59,130 nt of DNA from JAAYEA01 sp012689325 (lineage in GTDB: Bacteria; Chloroflexota; Anaerolineae; JAAYEA01). The notes below the pieces were generated by a model that was given only the letters and a program-made list of their open reading frames with translations, did not search any database and was not told the DNA's origin. Position numbers and translations under genes: made by a program. The DNA lies in contig DAITVZ010000026.1 in assembly GCA_036841525.1 (NCBI GenBank), positions 1-59,130 of the forward strand, given 5' to 3'. Shown here one piece after another: positions 17,936-25,835 of the stretch (position 1 is its first letter; the number at the start of each line of letters is the position of its first letter).

Positions 17936-18937
17936 CTACCCGATCTCGTAGCGGACCGGGCGACCCAGCTCCGCCGAGCGGTAGGCCGCCTCAGCCAGCG
18001 CCACCGTACCCAGCCCCTCCTCGCCGGGGACGGCGACCTCCGCCTCGCCGCGCAGCGCCGCCAGCCAGTTCGCCAGCTCGCCCTGCACCGGCTTATCCGG
18101 CGAGAACTCGCCCTCCGTGCTCACCTCTTGTCCTTCCATGTCATAGACCTTCATCGCCTTCGGGTCAAAGGCGGCGTCGCTCACCAGCGTGGCGCCATCC
18201 ATATAGATCCGAAAGCCGTAGCGGCTGATGCTCGTGCCGCCGCCGCCCTCGTAGGAGGCCGCGCCGCCGCGGGAAAAGCCGATCTGCACGTGGATATAGT
18301 CGGTCACCTCGTGATCGCGGTCCAGGAATTTGCGCGAGAGGGCGTTCACCATCTCGGGCGCGCCCATCAGACAGCGCAGCATGTCCAGCTCGTGCGCGCC
18401 CACCTCCAACAGGTAGCCGCCGCTCAGCGCGTGCTTGGCCCGCCAATAGCCCGGCACCGCCCAGCGCCGCCCGTCGGTGATCCGCCAGATGCTGGCGGCG
18501 CGGACCTGCCCATAGCGCCCCTCGTCCAGCCAGCGCAGGATGCTCCGGTAGGGCTCATAGCGGCGCAGCACCTGCCCCACCATCAGCTTGACGCCGCTTT
18601 CCCGCGCCGCGCGGATCATCGCCTGGCAGTCGGCCACGTGCAGCGCCATCGGCTTTTCCACAAAGATGTTCTTGCCCGCCTGGGCTGCCTGGATGGTCAG
18701 CGGCGCGTGCAGATAGCCCGGCACGGCGATGATCACGCCGTCCAGGCCGGGGACCGCCAGCAGCTTGTCCAGCGAGTCCAGCGGCTGGGCGTCGTACTTG
18801 TCCGCCATGGCCGCCGCCCTCTCCGGGATCACATCGGCCACCGCCACCAGCGCGGCCTCCTCGGTTCCCACCAGCCCTGCCGCCAGGCTGCCGCCCATGT
18901 TGCCGCAGCCGCATAGCCCGATACGCAACTTGTCCAT
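17936..18937 (-). CDS. Gfo/Idh/MocA-family NAD(P)-dependent oxidoreductase
   Basis: I start at ATG 18937 (MDKLRIGLCG), preceded by AAAGGAACGAG, giving 333 residues. The N-terminal Rossmann fold has GLCGCGNMGGSLAAG, and the family lysine motif FVEKPMALHV follows. The C-terminal alpha/beta domain contains LLEVGAHELDMLRCLMG with the conserved Asp/His pair. These enzymes oxidise or epimerise sugars and cyclitols. It follows a sugar isomerase-like gene by 16 nt, so the pair probably acts in sequence on an inositol- or ketose-like compound. Confidence 0.9.
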   Translation of the reverse strand: MDKLRIGLCGCGNMGGSLAAGLVGTEEAALVAVADVIPERAAAMADKYDAQPLDSLDKLLAVPGLDGVIIAVPGYLHAPLTIQAAQAGKNIFVEKPMALHVADCQAMIRAARESGVKLMVGQVLRRYEPYRSILRWLDEGRYGQVRAASIWRITDGRRWAVPGYWRAKHALSGGYLLEVGAHELDMLRCLMGAPEMVNALSRKFLDRDHEVTDYIHVQIGFSRGGAASYEGGGGTSISRYGFRIYMDGATLVSDAAFDPKAMKVYDMEGQEVSTEGEFSPDKPVQGELANWLAALRGEAEVAVPGEEGLGTVALAEAAYRSAELGRPVRYEIG

Positions 18938-18953
18938 CTCGTTCCTTTCGCCC

Positions 18954-19784
18954 CTATGCTGGAAATGCCGCGCCGAGCTTGGCGCGGAAATAGGCCACCT
19001 CTCGCTTGCAGGCGGCCAGGTAGATGGGTTGGTCGGGCGCTTTGAACTCGCCATGGACGCTAAAGGGGCCGCGGTAGCCCACGCGCGCCAGCTCGGCGAG
19101 AACCTCCGACCAGCGCACCATCCCCTGCCCCGCCTCCACGATCTCGCGCCCCAACCCGCCCTCGTCGCCGTGGTCCTCGCGGAAGCGGATGGGGTCCTTG
19201 AGCGCCACCAGGCTCAAGTAACGCCGCGCCATGTTGAGCTCCACGGCAAAGGGCCCGCCTTCCAGCGCCAGGTGCGCGGGGTCGAGATAGGCGCCGATGA
19301 GCTGCGGGTCGCGGCCGCGCAGCAGGTGCATCAGCGCCGCGCCGTTGTTGCCCAGGTAGGGGCCGCTGTGCGTGTGGCAGCAGACCTTGACGCCATGGGC
19401 GCGCCCCAGCTCTTGCCAGCCATCCAGCGCCCGCCGCGCCTTGTCCACCTCCTCCCAATAGTCCTGGGTGCGGGGGTCAAAGCGGAAATAGCCGAGCTTG
19501 AGCAGCGGCACGCCGGCCTTGCCCATGGCCGCAATGATCGGCTTGGCCGTGGGGTGCTCAGGCGAGACCAGGTCAGTGCTGGCCGTGACCAGGGGCACCA
19601 CCAGCCCAGCCTCCCCCAGCCGCCGCACCGCCGCGGGGAGCATCTCGGTGACGTTATCCGGGCTGACCACATAGCCCGGCCGCACCGCCAGGTCGTACCC
19701 ATCGACGCCCAGTTCGTGGCCGCGCTCGATCAGCGCCGCCACGTCGTGATCCTGCAGACCCTTGCTGAACAGGACGAGCTTCAT
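18954..19784 (-). CDS. sugar phosphate isomerase/epimerase family protein
   Basis: The true start is ATG 19784 (MKLVLFSKGL), 7 nt after GGGAGGAGG, giving 276 residues. The longer frame to 19907 crosses the promoter and is rejected. It is a xylose isomerase-like TIM barrel: HELGVDGYDLAVRPG, KVCCHTHSGPYLGNN (metal His), IGAYLDPAHLALEGG (metal Asp/His) and FSVHGEFK near the end. It is the first gene of a two-gene operon with the Gfo/Idh/MocA dehydrogenase. It is a different subfamily from the isomerases at 17080 and 27429; the substrate is unknown. Confidence 0.86.
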   Translation of the reverse strand: MKLVLFSKGLQDHDVAALIERGHELGVDGYDLAVRPGYVVSPDNVTEMLPAAVRRLGEAGLVVPLVTASTDLVSPEHPTAKPIIAAMGKAGVPLLKLGYFRFDPRTQDYWEEVDKARRALDGWQELGRAHGVKVCCHTHSGPYLGNNGAALMHLLRGRDPQLIGAYLDPAHLALEGGPFAVELNMARRYLSLVALKDPIRFREDHGDEGGLGREIVEAGQGMVRWSEVLAELARVGYRGPFSVHGEFKAPDQPIYLAACKREVAYFRAKLGAAFPA

Positions 19785-19818
19785 CGTCGGACCTCCTCCC
19801 GGATGTGCTTCGGCCCCC

Positions 19819-19846
19819 AGTGTAGACGATCCGCGAACCGAGGCAA
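19819..19846 (-). promoter_or_regulatory. promoter of the isomerase-dehydrogenase operon
   Basis: On the minus strand TTGCCT (19841-19846), a 16 nt spacer and TACACT (19819-19824), 34 nt before the start codon. It is back-to-back with the plus-strand promoter that starts at 19855. Confidence 0.5.
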
Positions 19847-19854
19847 ATCCCCGT

Positions 19855-19883
19855 TTGCGCGGACAGGGCAGCGCGGCTAAGAT
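19855..19883 (+). promoter_or_regulatory. promoter of the DUF1801-like gene
   Basis: TTGCGC (19855-19860), a 17 nt spacer and TAAGAT (19878-19883), about 50 nt before ATG 19933. Confidence 0.42.
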
Positions 19884-19932
19884 GCAAGGGTCCTGGAGCT
19901 TCACCACACTCGTCAGGCGAAGGAGACACGCG

Positions 19933-20307
19933 ATGATATCGCCGGAGATCGAGGCTTTCCTGACCGCCTATACTCCAGAGGTGCGCGCCGTCGCCCTCAG
20001 GGTGCGCGACCTGGTCCTGCAGGTGGCGCCAGGCTTGATCGAGGAGGTGGATGTTCCCGCCAAGCTCATCGGCTACAGCAAGGACCGCACATACAAGGGG
20101 ACGCTCTGCGTGATCATGCCGCTCAAGTCGGCGGTCAACCTGGGCCTGGCGCGCGGCGCCGACCTGCCCGACCCCGCCGGCCTTCTCGCGGGGACCGGCA
20201 AGCGGGCACGGCACGTCAAGCTGGCTCGCGTGGAGGATGTGGACGACCCGGCGCTGCGCGCGCTGTTGGAGGAGGCCAGAGCGCGGCTCCAGGCTATTCC
20301 GCATTGA
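19933..20307 (+). CDS. DUF1801-domain protein (YdhG/YjhX-like fold)
   Basis: I start at ATG 19933 (MISPEIEAF), preceded by AGGAGA; earlier in-frame codons lie upstream of the promoter. The 124-residue product has the DUF1801 pattern: an N-terminal helix (FLTAYTPEVRAVALRVRDLVLQVAPG), a strand pair VPAKLIGYSKD and TLCVIMPLKSAVNLGL, and a C-terminal helix (DPALRALLEEARARLQ). The biochemical function of the family is unknown. The gene stands alone between divergent and downstream promoters; its stop overlaps the next promoter. Confidence 0.8.
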   Translation: MISPEIEAFLTAYTPEVRAVALRVRDLVLQVAPGLIEEVDVPAKLIGYSKDRTYKGTLCVIMPLKSAVNLGLARGADLPDPAGLLAGTGKRARHVKLARVEDVDDPALRALLEEARARLQAIPH

Positions 20308-20332
20308 CACCGTTTCGCATCGGCGCTATAAT
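20304..20332 (+). promoter_or_regulatory. consensus sigma70 promoter (TTGACA-N17-TATAAT)
   Basis: Both hexamers match the consensus perfectly with ideal 17 nt spacing, at 20304-20309 and 20327-20332. It is the best promoter in the window, suggesting strong constitutive expression of the following aldo/keto-reductase-like gene. It overlaps the stop codon of the preceding gene. Confidence 0.78.
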
Positions 20333-20366
20333 CTTGGCAGCTCAACCCCAAAGGAGGTCACTCACC

Positions 20367-21188
20367 ATGGCCCTACCCTATTCCGAGATCGGCGGGCTCA
20401 AGATTTCCCGCCTCGTCATCGGCAGCAACACCTTTTTCGGCTATTCCCACGTCTCTCGCGCCAAGGACACCTGGCTGCGCCGCTATTTCACCGACGACGC
20501 CATCCAGCAAGTGCTGGAGGCCTGCGCGGCCAAGGGCATGAACGCCGTCTGCTCTATGCCCGGCGAGCGGCTCCGCAAGATCATGGACCGCGTCGAGGCC
20601 AACACGGGTGTGCACATCAACTGGTTCGCCACCCCCGGCAACAAGTACCCCTGGGCCAACTGGAAAGACGACGTGAACATGACCGCCGACGTGGGGGCCG
20701 AGTTCTGCATGCCCCACCAGTGCTACACCGATAACGCCCTCTCCAGCGGCCGCGGCGAGATCGAGCGCTACGCCGAGATCGCCGCCTATATCCGCGAGAA
20801 GGGGATGCGCCCGGGCCTCTCCACCCACCGCCCCGAGACCATCACCACGGTGGACAAGGCGGGCTACGACTGCGAGGTCTATATCCAGCCCTACAACTCG
20901 ATCGGTTTCCTCTGCTCCGTCGAGACGGATTGGATCGGCAAGGTGATCCGCAACGCCAAAAAGCCCGTGCTGTGCATCAAGCCGCTGGGCGCTGGCCGCA
21001 TCCTCCCGCCCACCGGGCTCTCTTTCGTCTACAACTCGGTCAAGCCCAACGATGTGGTCTGCATCGGCATGATGAGCAGCGAAGAGGTGGAGGAGAACAC
21101 CACCATCGTCGAGCAGATCCTGGCCGGCCAGGTTGCCCAGGTGGACCTCCAATACACCCGCAGCAAGGCCGCGCTGCAAACGAGCTAG
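20367..21188 (+). CDS. aldo/keto-reductase-related TIM-barrel protein
   Basis: The start at ATG 20367 (MALPYSEIGGLKISRLVIGSN) follows AAGGAGG, giving 273 residues. The opening resembles aldo/keto reductases (GLKISRLVIGSNTF), and the C-terminal KPLGAGRILPP and VCIGMMSSEEVEEN match their cofactor loop and helix. However, the usual Asp-Tyr-Lys-His tetrad is not clear, and the middle (VCSMPGERLRKIMD, INWFATPG) is atypical. It may be a non-redox relative. It is a monocistronic unit with a perfect promoter and a strong terminator, so it is probably abundant. Function not assigned. Confidence 0.75.
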   Translation: MALPYSEIGGLKISRLVIGSNTFFGYSHVSRAKDTWLRRYFTDDAIQQVLEACAAKGMNAVCSMPGERLRKIMDRVEANTGVHINWFATPGNKYPWANWKDDVNMTADVGAEFCMPHQCYTDNALSSGRGEIERYAEIAAYIREKGMRPGLSTHRPETITTVDKAGYDCEVYIQPYNSIGFLCSVETDWIGKVIRNAKKPVLCIKPLGAGRILPPTGLSFVYNSVKPNDVVCIGMMSSEEVEENTTIVEQILAGQVAQVDLQYTRSKAALQTS

Positions 21189-21206
21189 CGAGCTTTACAC
21201 CCAACG

Positions 21207-21240
21207 AAGAGCGGGGCTTGTATCCAAGCCCCGCTCTTTT
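21207..21240 (+). terminator. rho-independent terminator after the aldo/keto-reductase-like gene
   Basis: A perfect 14-bp stem AAGAGCGGGGCTTG (21207-21220) and CAAGCCCCGCTCTT (21225-21238) with loop TATC, ending in TTTT. No T-run occurs on the opposite strand, so termination is mainly for the plus-strand gene. Confidence 0.88.
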
Positions 21241-21267
21241 ATGTCAACATAACGGCACCCGGCAGCG

Positions 21268-22611
21268 CTAGTACTCGTAGCTGCTACCGCCGATGAACTC
21301 GCGCATTACCGATCGCTTGGGGATGGCGCCGTCCCCCTCCACCGGCAGCACGGTCTTGAGCAGGCCGTGCACCCGGGCCGCCCGCGTGCACGCATCCTGG
21401 CGCAAGGGGTCGCTGGCGTATTTCCGCTCCCATTCGGCAAAGTGGTCGATCAGGCGCGGCCGCATGATGGACATCTCGTAGGGCATGGCGCTGTTGACCA
21501 CGTAATCGGCCTGGTTGGCGTAGGGGATGATGTTGCGCAGCTCGCTGCTGCGGACATAATGCCAGTGCAAGAGCGTCTGCTCCGGGTTATAGGCGCGAAA
21601 GATCGAGTCCCGCACCATCCGCCGCATCAGCCGCAGGTCGGTCCAGCGGATATAGTGCCCATCCGCCCCCTTCATCTGCAGCAGGGTCTCCGCATAGAGC
21701 CTGAACTTGTTCGCGTCCGGGATGTCCTCGGTCATGCCGTGGTAGAGCCCGTGGAGGCTGTCGATCAGGATGATGTCGCCCTCCCGCAGGCGCATCGGCG
21801 TGTGCTCGAGCGTGCGCTTGCCCGTCTTGAAATCGTAGAGAGGAAGCCGCACCTCGCGACCCTCCAGGAGCTGCACCAGGTGCTGGTTGATCAGCGCCAG
21901 GTCCAGCGCCTGCGGCGTCTCGTAATCATAGTCGCCGAACTCGTCCTTGGGGTGCATCTCCAGGTCGAAGAAATAGTTGTCCACGTTGAGCGCCACCAGC
22001 GTCAGGCCTATCTCCCGCAGGTGCTCGCCCAATTTGGTGGTCGTGGTGGTCTTGCCCGACGAGCTCGGCCCGGAGATCAGCACGATCTTGACCTCCTCCC
22101 GGCGCTCACCGATCAGGTCCGCCGCCGCCGCCACGTCGTCCTCATAGTACGCTTCGGACTCGGCCACGATATCGGGGAACTCGCCGCGCTCGATCCGGTG
22201 GTTCAGCAGGTCCACACGGTGCAGGTCGTGGTCGATGGCCCAGTTGAGGATGTCATAGATCTTTTGGTAGGGGATGTTGCTCGAGTCGCGGTGGCTGCCG
22301 GCTACCTTGGTGCGCCGCCGGCGCGAGTGCTCCTCGCGATAGAGGATGTAGGCCTTGGCCATCTCGAAAACGCCGTTGGAGACCAGCACCCGCTCCACGG
22401 CATCCTGGATTTCCTCCACCGTGGGAATGTACTCGTCCGGCCCGGTCTCGCGCAACCGGCGGACCACCTCGGCGGACAGGTGCTCCGCCACGGAGCGGTC
22501 GCGGTTTCCCACCGCCACGGAAGCGCGGTAGATGGCATTGGTGATTCGTTCCGCGTTGAATGGAACCACAGCGCCGTTGCGTTTGACAACCTGGGTCAGT
22601 TTGTCGCCCAT
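21268..22611 (-). CDS. ATP-cone domain fused to uridine-kinase-like nucleoside kinase
   Basis: I start at ATG 22611 (MGDKLTQVVKRNG), giving 447 residues. Residues about 5-95 form an ATP-cone (VVKRNGAVVPFNAERITNAI, then VEEIQDAVERVL and AYILYREEHS), the nucleotide-sensing domain of ribonucleotide reductases and NrdR. Residues about 175-447 are a uridine-kinase/PRK P-loop domain with Walker A GPSSSGKTTTT (181-191), VNVDNYFF-like metal Asp and PLYDFKTGKR substrate loop. The long C-terminal part matches bacterial nucleoside kinases that usually carry a TGS domain. The likely role is nucleoside phosphorylation gated by ATP/dATP level, which is inferred. Confidence 0.85.
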   Translation of the reverse strand: MGDKLTQVVKRNGAVVPFNAERITNAIYRASVAVGNRDRSVAEHLSAEVVRRLRETGPDEYIPTVEEIQDAVERVLVSNGVFEMAKAYILYREEHSRRRRTKVAGSHRDSSNIPYQKIYDILNWAIDHDLHRVDLLNHRIERGEFPDIVAESEAYYEDDVAAAADLIGERREEVKIVLISGPSSSGKTTTTTKLGEHLREIGLTLVALNVDNYFFDLEMHPKDEFGDYDYETPQALDLALINQHLVQLLEGREVRLPLYDFKTGKRTLEHTPMRLREGDIILIDSLHGLYHGMTEDIPDANKFRLYAETLLQMKGADGHYIRWTDLRLMRRMVRDSIFRAYNPEQTLLHWHYVRSSELRNIIPYANQADYVVNSAMPYEMSIMRPRLIDHFAEWERKYASDPLRQDACTRAARVHGLLKTVLPVEGDGAIPKRSVMREFIGGSSYEY

Positions 22612-22649
22612 CGCCCTGCTACCCCCTTTGCTAGAGATCACCGTGCACA

Positions 22650-22677
22650 AGTATGTGAGTTTTGGGCCAGGACGCAA
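22650..22677 (-). promoter_or_regulatory. likely promoter of the ATP-cone/nucleoside kinase gene
   Basis: On the minus strand TTGCGT (22672-22677), a 16 nt spacer and CATACT (22650-22655), 38 nt upstream of the start codon. The -10 is weak. Confidence 0.4.
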
Positions 22678-22994
22678 ATGGGAGCGGATGCGGAGAGGTA
22701 GAGGGAGCTCGTGGAGGGAAATGCCCCGTAGAAAGGGACAACTGCGATGTGCTTGCCCCTGACACATCGCAGTTGCGATTGGTGGTAAAACCTTACCAGC
22801 TTTCCGGCGCCCTTCGGGCACCGATGCCGGATTCGGAGCTTGGCTCCGACCCCCGCATCGAGGTCCCAGGGATGCCGGTCATATGCTGTTGTCCTGTCCG
22901 CTTACATTGTCCATTATCGCCGACGCACGTTAGGGCTGTATTACCCTAATGTAAAACCTACGTAAAATCTGGGCCGCAACGCGATGCTTGTTGG
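22678..22994. other. gene-free intergenic block rich in inverted repeats
   Basis: No coding frame here looks real. It holds several stem-loops. CAACTGCGATGTG (22739-22751) pairs with CACATCGCAGTTG (22763-22775). TGGTAA/TTACCA lies at 22783-22798, and GCCC-TTC-GGGC at 22809-22819. CGGAGC-TTG-GCTCCG (22834-22848) sits inside a CGATGC/GCATCG outer helix (22822-22827 with 22855-22860). TTAGGG and CCCTAA form a hairpin near 22931-22948. The block lies upstream of both flanking promoters, so it is not the leader of either gene. It may be a REP-like repeat cluster or an unannotated small RNA. Confidence 0.5.
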
Positions 22995-23023
22995 TTGACA
23001 GCCTCCCCAGGCTATGCTACAAT
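22995..23023 (+). promoter_or_regulatory. strong promoter of the dockerin protein gene
   Basis: TTGACA (22995-23000), a 17 nt spacer and TACAAT (23018-23023), with one mismatch to consensus. The start codon is 143 nt downstream. Confidence 0.72.
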
Positions 23024-23029
23024 AGCAGC

Positions 23030-23165
23030 AGTTGTGCATCATGGCCCGAGCCTTCAGGCCCTCGCGGGCTGCGCCTTGGCCGTCGTGGCCCCGTCGCAGC
23101 CGCCCCAACCGGGACCAGACTCCCTTGCCGGTCGCGACACCTGGGCACGCCAAGGAGGAACCCTT
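23030..23165 (+). promoter_or_regulatory. long structured 5' leader of the dockerin protein gene
   Basis: About 136 nt separate the predicted transcript start from ATG 23166. A hairpin with GCCCG/CGGGC (23044-23048 with 23065-23069) and inner GCC-TTCA-GGC is evident. AAGGAGGA follows just before the ATG. No terminator or known riboswitch core is seen, so regulation here is only possible. Confidence 0.3.
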
Positions 23166-24257
23166 ATGCGGCGTTCGGTCATCATCCTCATCGCCAGCTT
23201 GGCGCTTCTCGCCGTGCTCATGCCGCCCGCCTGGGCGCTGGACGAGGTCGCCATCCACGAGATCCAGTACACCGCTGACCTCTCCGGCGTTTCGCCGCAG
23301 GTGGGGCGCACCATCACCACCGGGGGCATCGTCACGGCACGTTACGCGGATGGCTACGTCCTCCAGGAGCCGATGAGCGGCCCCTGGACAGGCATCTTTG
23401 TCGCCGACACCATCAATCGCCCGCCCGTGGGCAGCTTTACCGTGCTGTCGGCGGTGGTCGCCGAGGAGGCTGGCTGGACGATCCTGCACAGCGTCGAGTC
23501 GCTGACGGTGATCAACATTGGCAACGCCCTGCCGCAGCCGCTGATGCTGCGCGCACCCGACCTCGCCGTTGGGTCGCCCACGGCCGAGCAATTCGAGGGC
23601 GTGCTGGTGAGCCTGTCCAAGTCCACCGTCACCAGCGTGGACGCGCCCAGCAACACCTGGCAGGTCCGCGACTCTACGGGGCTCGATGCGACGGTGGGCA
23701 ACCGCGCCGGCTATGCCTATGCTCCCCAGCCGGGCAGCGACCTGGCCTCGGTGCAGGGAATCGTCTTTTCGGCGAACGGCGCCTACCGCGTCGAGCCGCG
23801 CAACGATAGCGACATCGTCCCCATCGCCCCGCAGCCCAGCATCACTGGCATCGTGAACCTGGAGCGCACCGAGCTGCGCGCGGGGATCGTGGTGGAGCTC
23901 AGCGGTCTCTCGTCGCCGGCGGTGACCAAGTCCGATGGCGCCTATACCATCGAGTCCGTCCCGCCCGGCACCTACACCATCCGCGCCTTCGCCCCCGGCT
24001 ACCTCAGCGCGGAACGCCAGGGCGTGCAGATTCTCCCCGGGCACACCATCCAGTTGCCGCCGCTCACCCTGGTCGGCGGCGACGCCAACGGCGATAACCG
24101 CATCAACATCTCGGACCTGACTATCGTCGGCAGCAACTTTGGGCAGTGCCCGCCCGGCGATATGTGGGCCGACCTCACCAAGGATGGCTGCGTGAACTTA
24201 TCCGACCTGGTCTTGGTCGGGCAGAACTTTGGGCGGCAGGGCCCGCTCCCCTGGTAG
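23166..24257 (+). CDS. secreted protein with OB-like, carboxypeptidase-regulatory-like and dockerin-type repeats
   Basis: The start at ATG 23166 follows AAGGAGGA, giving 363 residues. A Sec signal peptide covers about residues 1-25 (MRRSVIILIASLALLAVLMP, cleavage after AWA). The N-terminal half (AIHEIQYTADLSGVSPQVGRT, GIFVADT) resembles the OB-fold/nuclease-associated domain of secreted bacterial nucleases. Residues about 225-300 are a carboxypeptidase-regulatory-like beta domain (SDGAYTIESVPPGTYTIRAF). The C-terminus has two dockerin-like EF repeats, DANGDNRINISDLTIVGSNFG and DLTKDGCVNLSDL. Dockerins anchor proteins to cohesins or to other surface parts. It is probably extracellular. No catalytic residues are clear, so it may be an adaptor or binding protein. 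Confidence 0.82.
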   Translation: MRRSVIILIASLALLAVLMPPAWALDEVAIHEIQYTADLSGVSPQVGRTITTGGIVTARYADGYVLQEPMSGPWTGIFVADTINRPPVGSFTVLSAVVAEEAGWTILHSVESLTVINIGNALPQPLMLRAPDLAVGSPTAEQFEGVLVSLSKSTVTSVDAPSNTWQVRDSTGLDATVGNRAGYAYAPQPGSDLASVQGIVFSANGAYRVEPRNDSDIVPIAPQPSITGIVNLERTELRAGIVVELSGLSSPAVTKSDGAYTIESVPPGTYTIRAFAPGYLSAERQGVQILPGHTIQLPPLTLVGGDANGDNRINISDLTIVGSNFGQCPPGDMWADLTKDGCVNLSDLVLVGQNFGRQGPLPW

Positions 24258-24296
24258 GCGCTCGGGAGGCGCCCGTGTTGAGGTCGCGCAGCGCAT

Positions 24297-24324
24297 TTGA
24301 CACGCCAGCGTTTCGATGCACAAT
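24297..24324 (+). promoter_or_regulatory. promoter of the GH4 gene
   Basis: TTGACA (24297-24302), a 16 nt spacer and CACAAT (24319-24324), about 90 nt before the start codon at 24415. Confidence 0.45.
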
Positions 24325-24414
24325 CGAGGCGGCTCTTTCGGTGACCGACTCGCCGCCAGTGGGGGCGGCGAGAGGCGTGGCAACGATCGCACACAAGAAA
24401 CGGAGGCAGGCGGA

Positions 24415-25788
24415 ATGTCGAGCGTCAAGGTAACCATCATCGGTGCTGGCAGCGTGGTGTTCTCACTAGCCCTGGTCAAGGACCTGTGCCTGACCGAGGG
24501 ACTGTCCGGAAGCACGGTCTGCTTCATGGACATCAACGAGGAGCGCCTGGATGTCATCTACAGGCTGGGCAAGCGATACGCAGAGGATCTGGGGGCCAAC
24601 CTCAAGTTCGAGCGCAGCTTGGACCGCGAGGAGGCGCTGCAAGACACCGACTTTGTGATCAACACCGCCACGGTGTCTCACAACGAGTACGTGATGAAGG
24701 CCAAGCGCGAGCTGGCCTCCAAGTTCGGCTATTTCTACGGCGGCACGGGCATGCCCGAGTACCACAATCTGCAACTGATGCTCGAGATCGCCATGGACAT
24801 GGAGCGCATCTGCCCCGATGCCTGGATTCTGCAGGCCGGCAACCCCGTCTTTGAGGGCACCACGCTGATGACCCGCGAGACTGGGATTCAGGCCTGCGGC
24901 CTTTGCCACGGCCACTATGGCTACCGTACCGTCGCCCGCGTCATCGGCCTGGACCCGGAGAAGGTGACCTTCCAGGCTCCCGGCCTGAACCATAACATCT
25001 GGATGACCCACTTTTACCACGAAGGCCAGGATGCCTATCCCCTGCTGGATGACTGGATCGCCAACAAGGCCGAGGAGTACTGGGCGGAGGCGGACAAGAA
25101 GGGCGTGGATATCCCCGCGCAGATGTCGCGCGCCGCGATCCACCAGTACAAGATGTTTGGCCTGATGCCCATCGGCGATACGCCGCGCGGCGGCGGCTGG
25201 TGGTATCACACGGACATGGACACGCGGCGACGGTGGTATGGCGCCACGGGCGGCGGCGACACGCCCGAGGGCCGCGACAAGATCCTGCGCGGCAAGGACG
25301 AAAAGTACGAGCAGATGAAGCAGGCGGCCTATGGGGACAAGGTGCGCCCGATTGACCTCTTTGGCAACAAGAGGAGCAGCGAGCAGCACATCCCCATCAT
25401 TGATGGGCTGGTGAACGACCACGAGGGCCAGTTCCAGGTGAACGTGCCGAACAACGGCGCGCTGGCCGGCCTGCCCGATGACGTGGTGGTTGAGGTCCCC
25501 GCTATCGTCAACATCAAGGGCATCCAGCCGCTCTGCGTAGGCGAGCTCCCCGCCAAGGTCATGCTCACCAAGATCATCCCCGACTGGCTGGACATGGAGG
25601 TCGCGCTGGAGGCGCTCCTCTCCGGCGACAAGTCCATGCTGCTCTACGGCGTGCTGCAGAGCCACCAGACCCGCTCCTACGACCAGGCCGTCGAGGTCAT
25701 GGAGGCGCTCATGCACATGGAGCCCAGCGAGCCGATGGCTTACCTCGAGGATATCAACGAACACTACCAGTGGCCGGACATCTGGTAA
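24415..25788 (+). CDS. glycoside hydrolase family 4 (alpha-galactosidase/glucuronidase/galacturonidase type)
   Basis: The start at ATG 24415 (MSSVKVTIIGAGS) follows GGAGG, giving 457 residues. GH4 enzymes cleave glycosides by an NAD- and Mn-dependent redox mechanism in the cytoplasm. The Rossmann motif VTIIGAGSVVF (residues 6-16), the metal-binding cysteine and histidine in CGLCHGHYG (Cys164, His165) and LNHN (His193) are all present. The CHG form of this motif is, to my knowledge, associated with alpha-glucuronidase/galacturonidase members rather than the CHS of alpha-galactosidases. That would fit the pectin-type enzymes elsewhere in the window. It is monocistronic, with its own promoter and terminator. 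Confidence 0.9.
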   Translation: MSSVKVTIIGAGSVVFSLALVKDLCLTEGLSGSTVCFMDINEERLDVIYRLGKRYAEDLGANLKFERSLDREEALQDTDFVINTATVSHNEYVMKAKRELASKFGYFYGGTGMPEYHNLQLMLEIAMDMERICPDAWILQAGNPVFEGTTLMTRETGIQACGLCHGHYGYRTVARVIGLDPEKVTFQAPGLNHNIWMTHFYHEGQDAYPLLDDWIANKAEEYWAEADKKGVDIPAQMSRAAIHQYKMFGLMPIGDTPRGGGWWYHTDMDTRRRWYGATGGGDTPEGRDKILRGKDEKYEQMKQAAYGDKVRPIDLFGNKRSSEQHIPIIDGLVNDHEGQFQVNVPNNGALAGLPDDVVVEVPAIVNIKGIQPLCVGELPAKVMLTKIIPDWLDMEVALEALLSGDKSMLLYGVLQSHQTRSYDQAVEVMEALMHMEPSEPMAYLEDINEHYQWPDIW

Positions 25789-25792
25789 GCGA

Positions 25793-25829
25793 AGAGCCCC
25801 CGAGGCCAGGTGCCTCGGGGGCTCTTTTT
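25793..25829 (+). terminator. rho-independent terminator after the GH4 gene
   Basis: A perfect 14-bp stem AGAGCCCCCGAGGC (25793-25806) and GCCTCGGGGGCTCT (25812-25825) with loop CAGGT, then TTTT. It lies between convergent genes. Confidence 0.9.
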
Positions 25830-25835
25830 GCCCAC

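Noticed and set aside
21367..22701. A 444-residue plus-strand frame opposite the nucleoside kinase
   Set aside because: Antisense shadow; the minus-strand protein has clear ATP-cone and Walker A motifs.
22739..22775. The 13-bp hairpin as a terminator
   Set aside because: It has no U-tract and no gene ends toward it on either strand.
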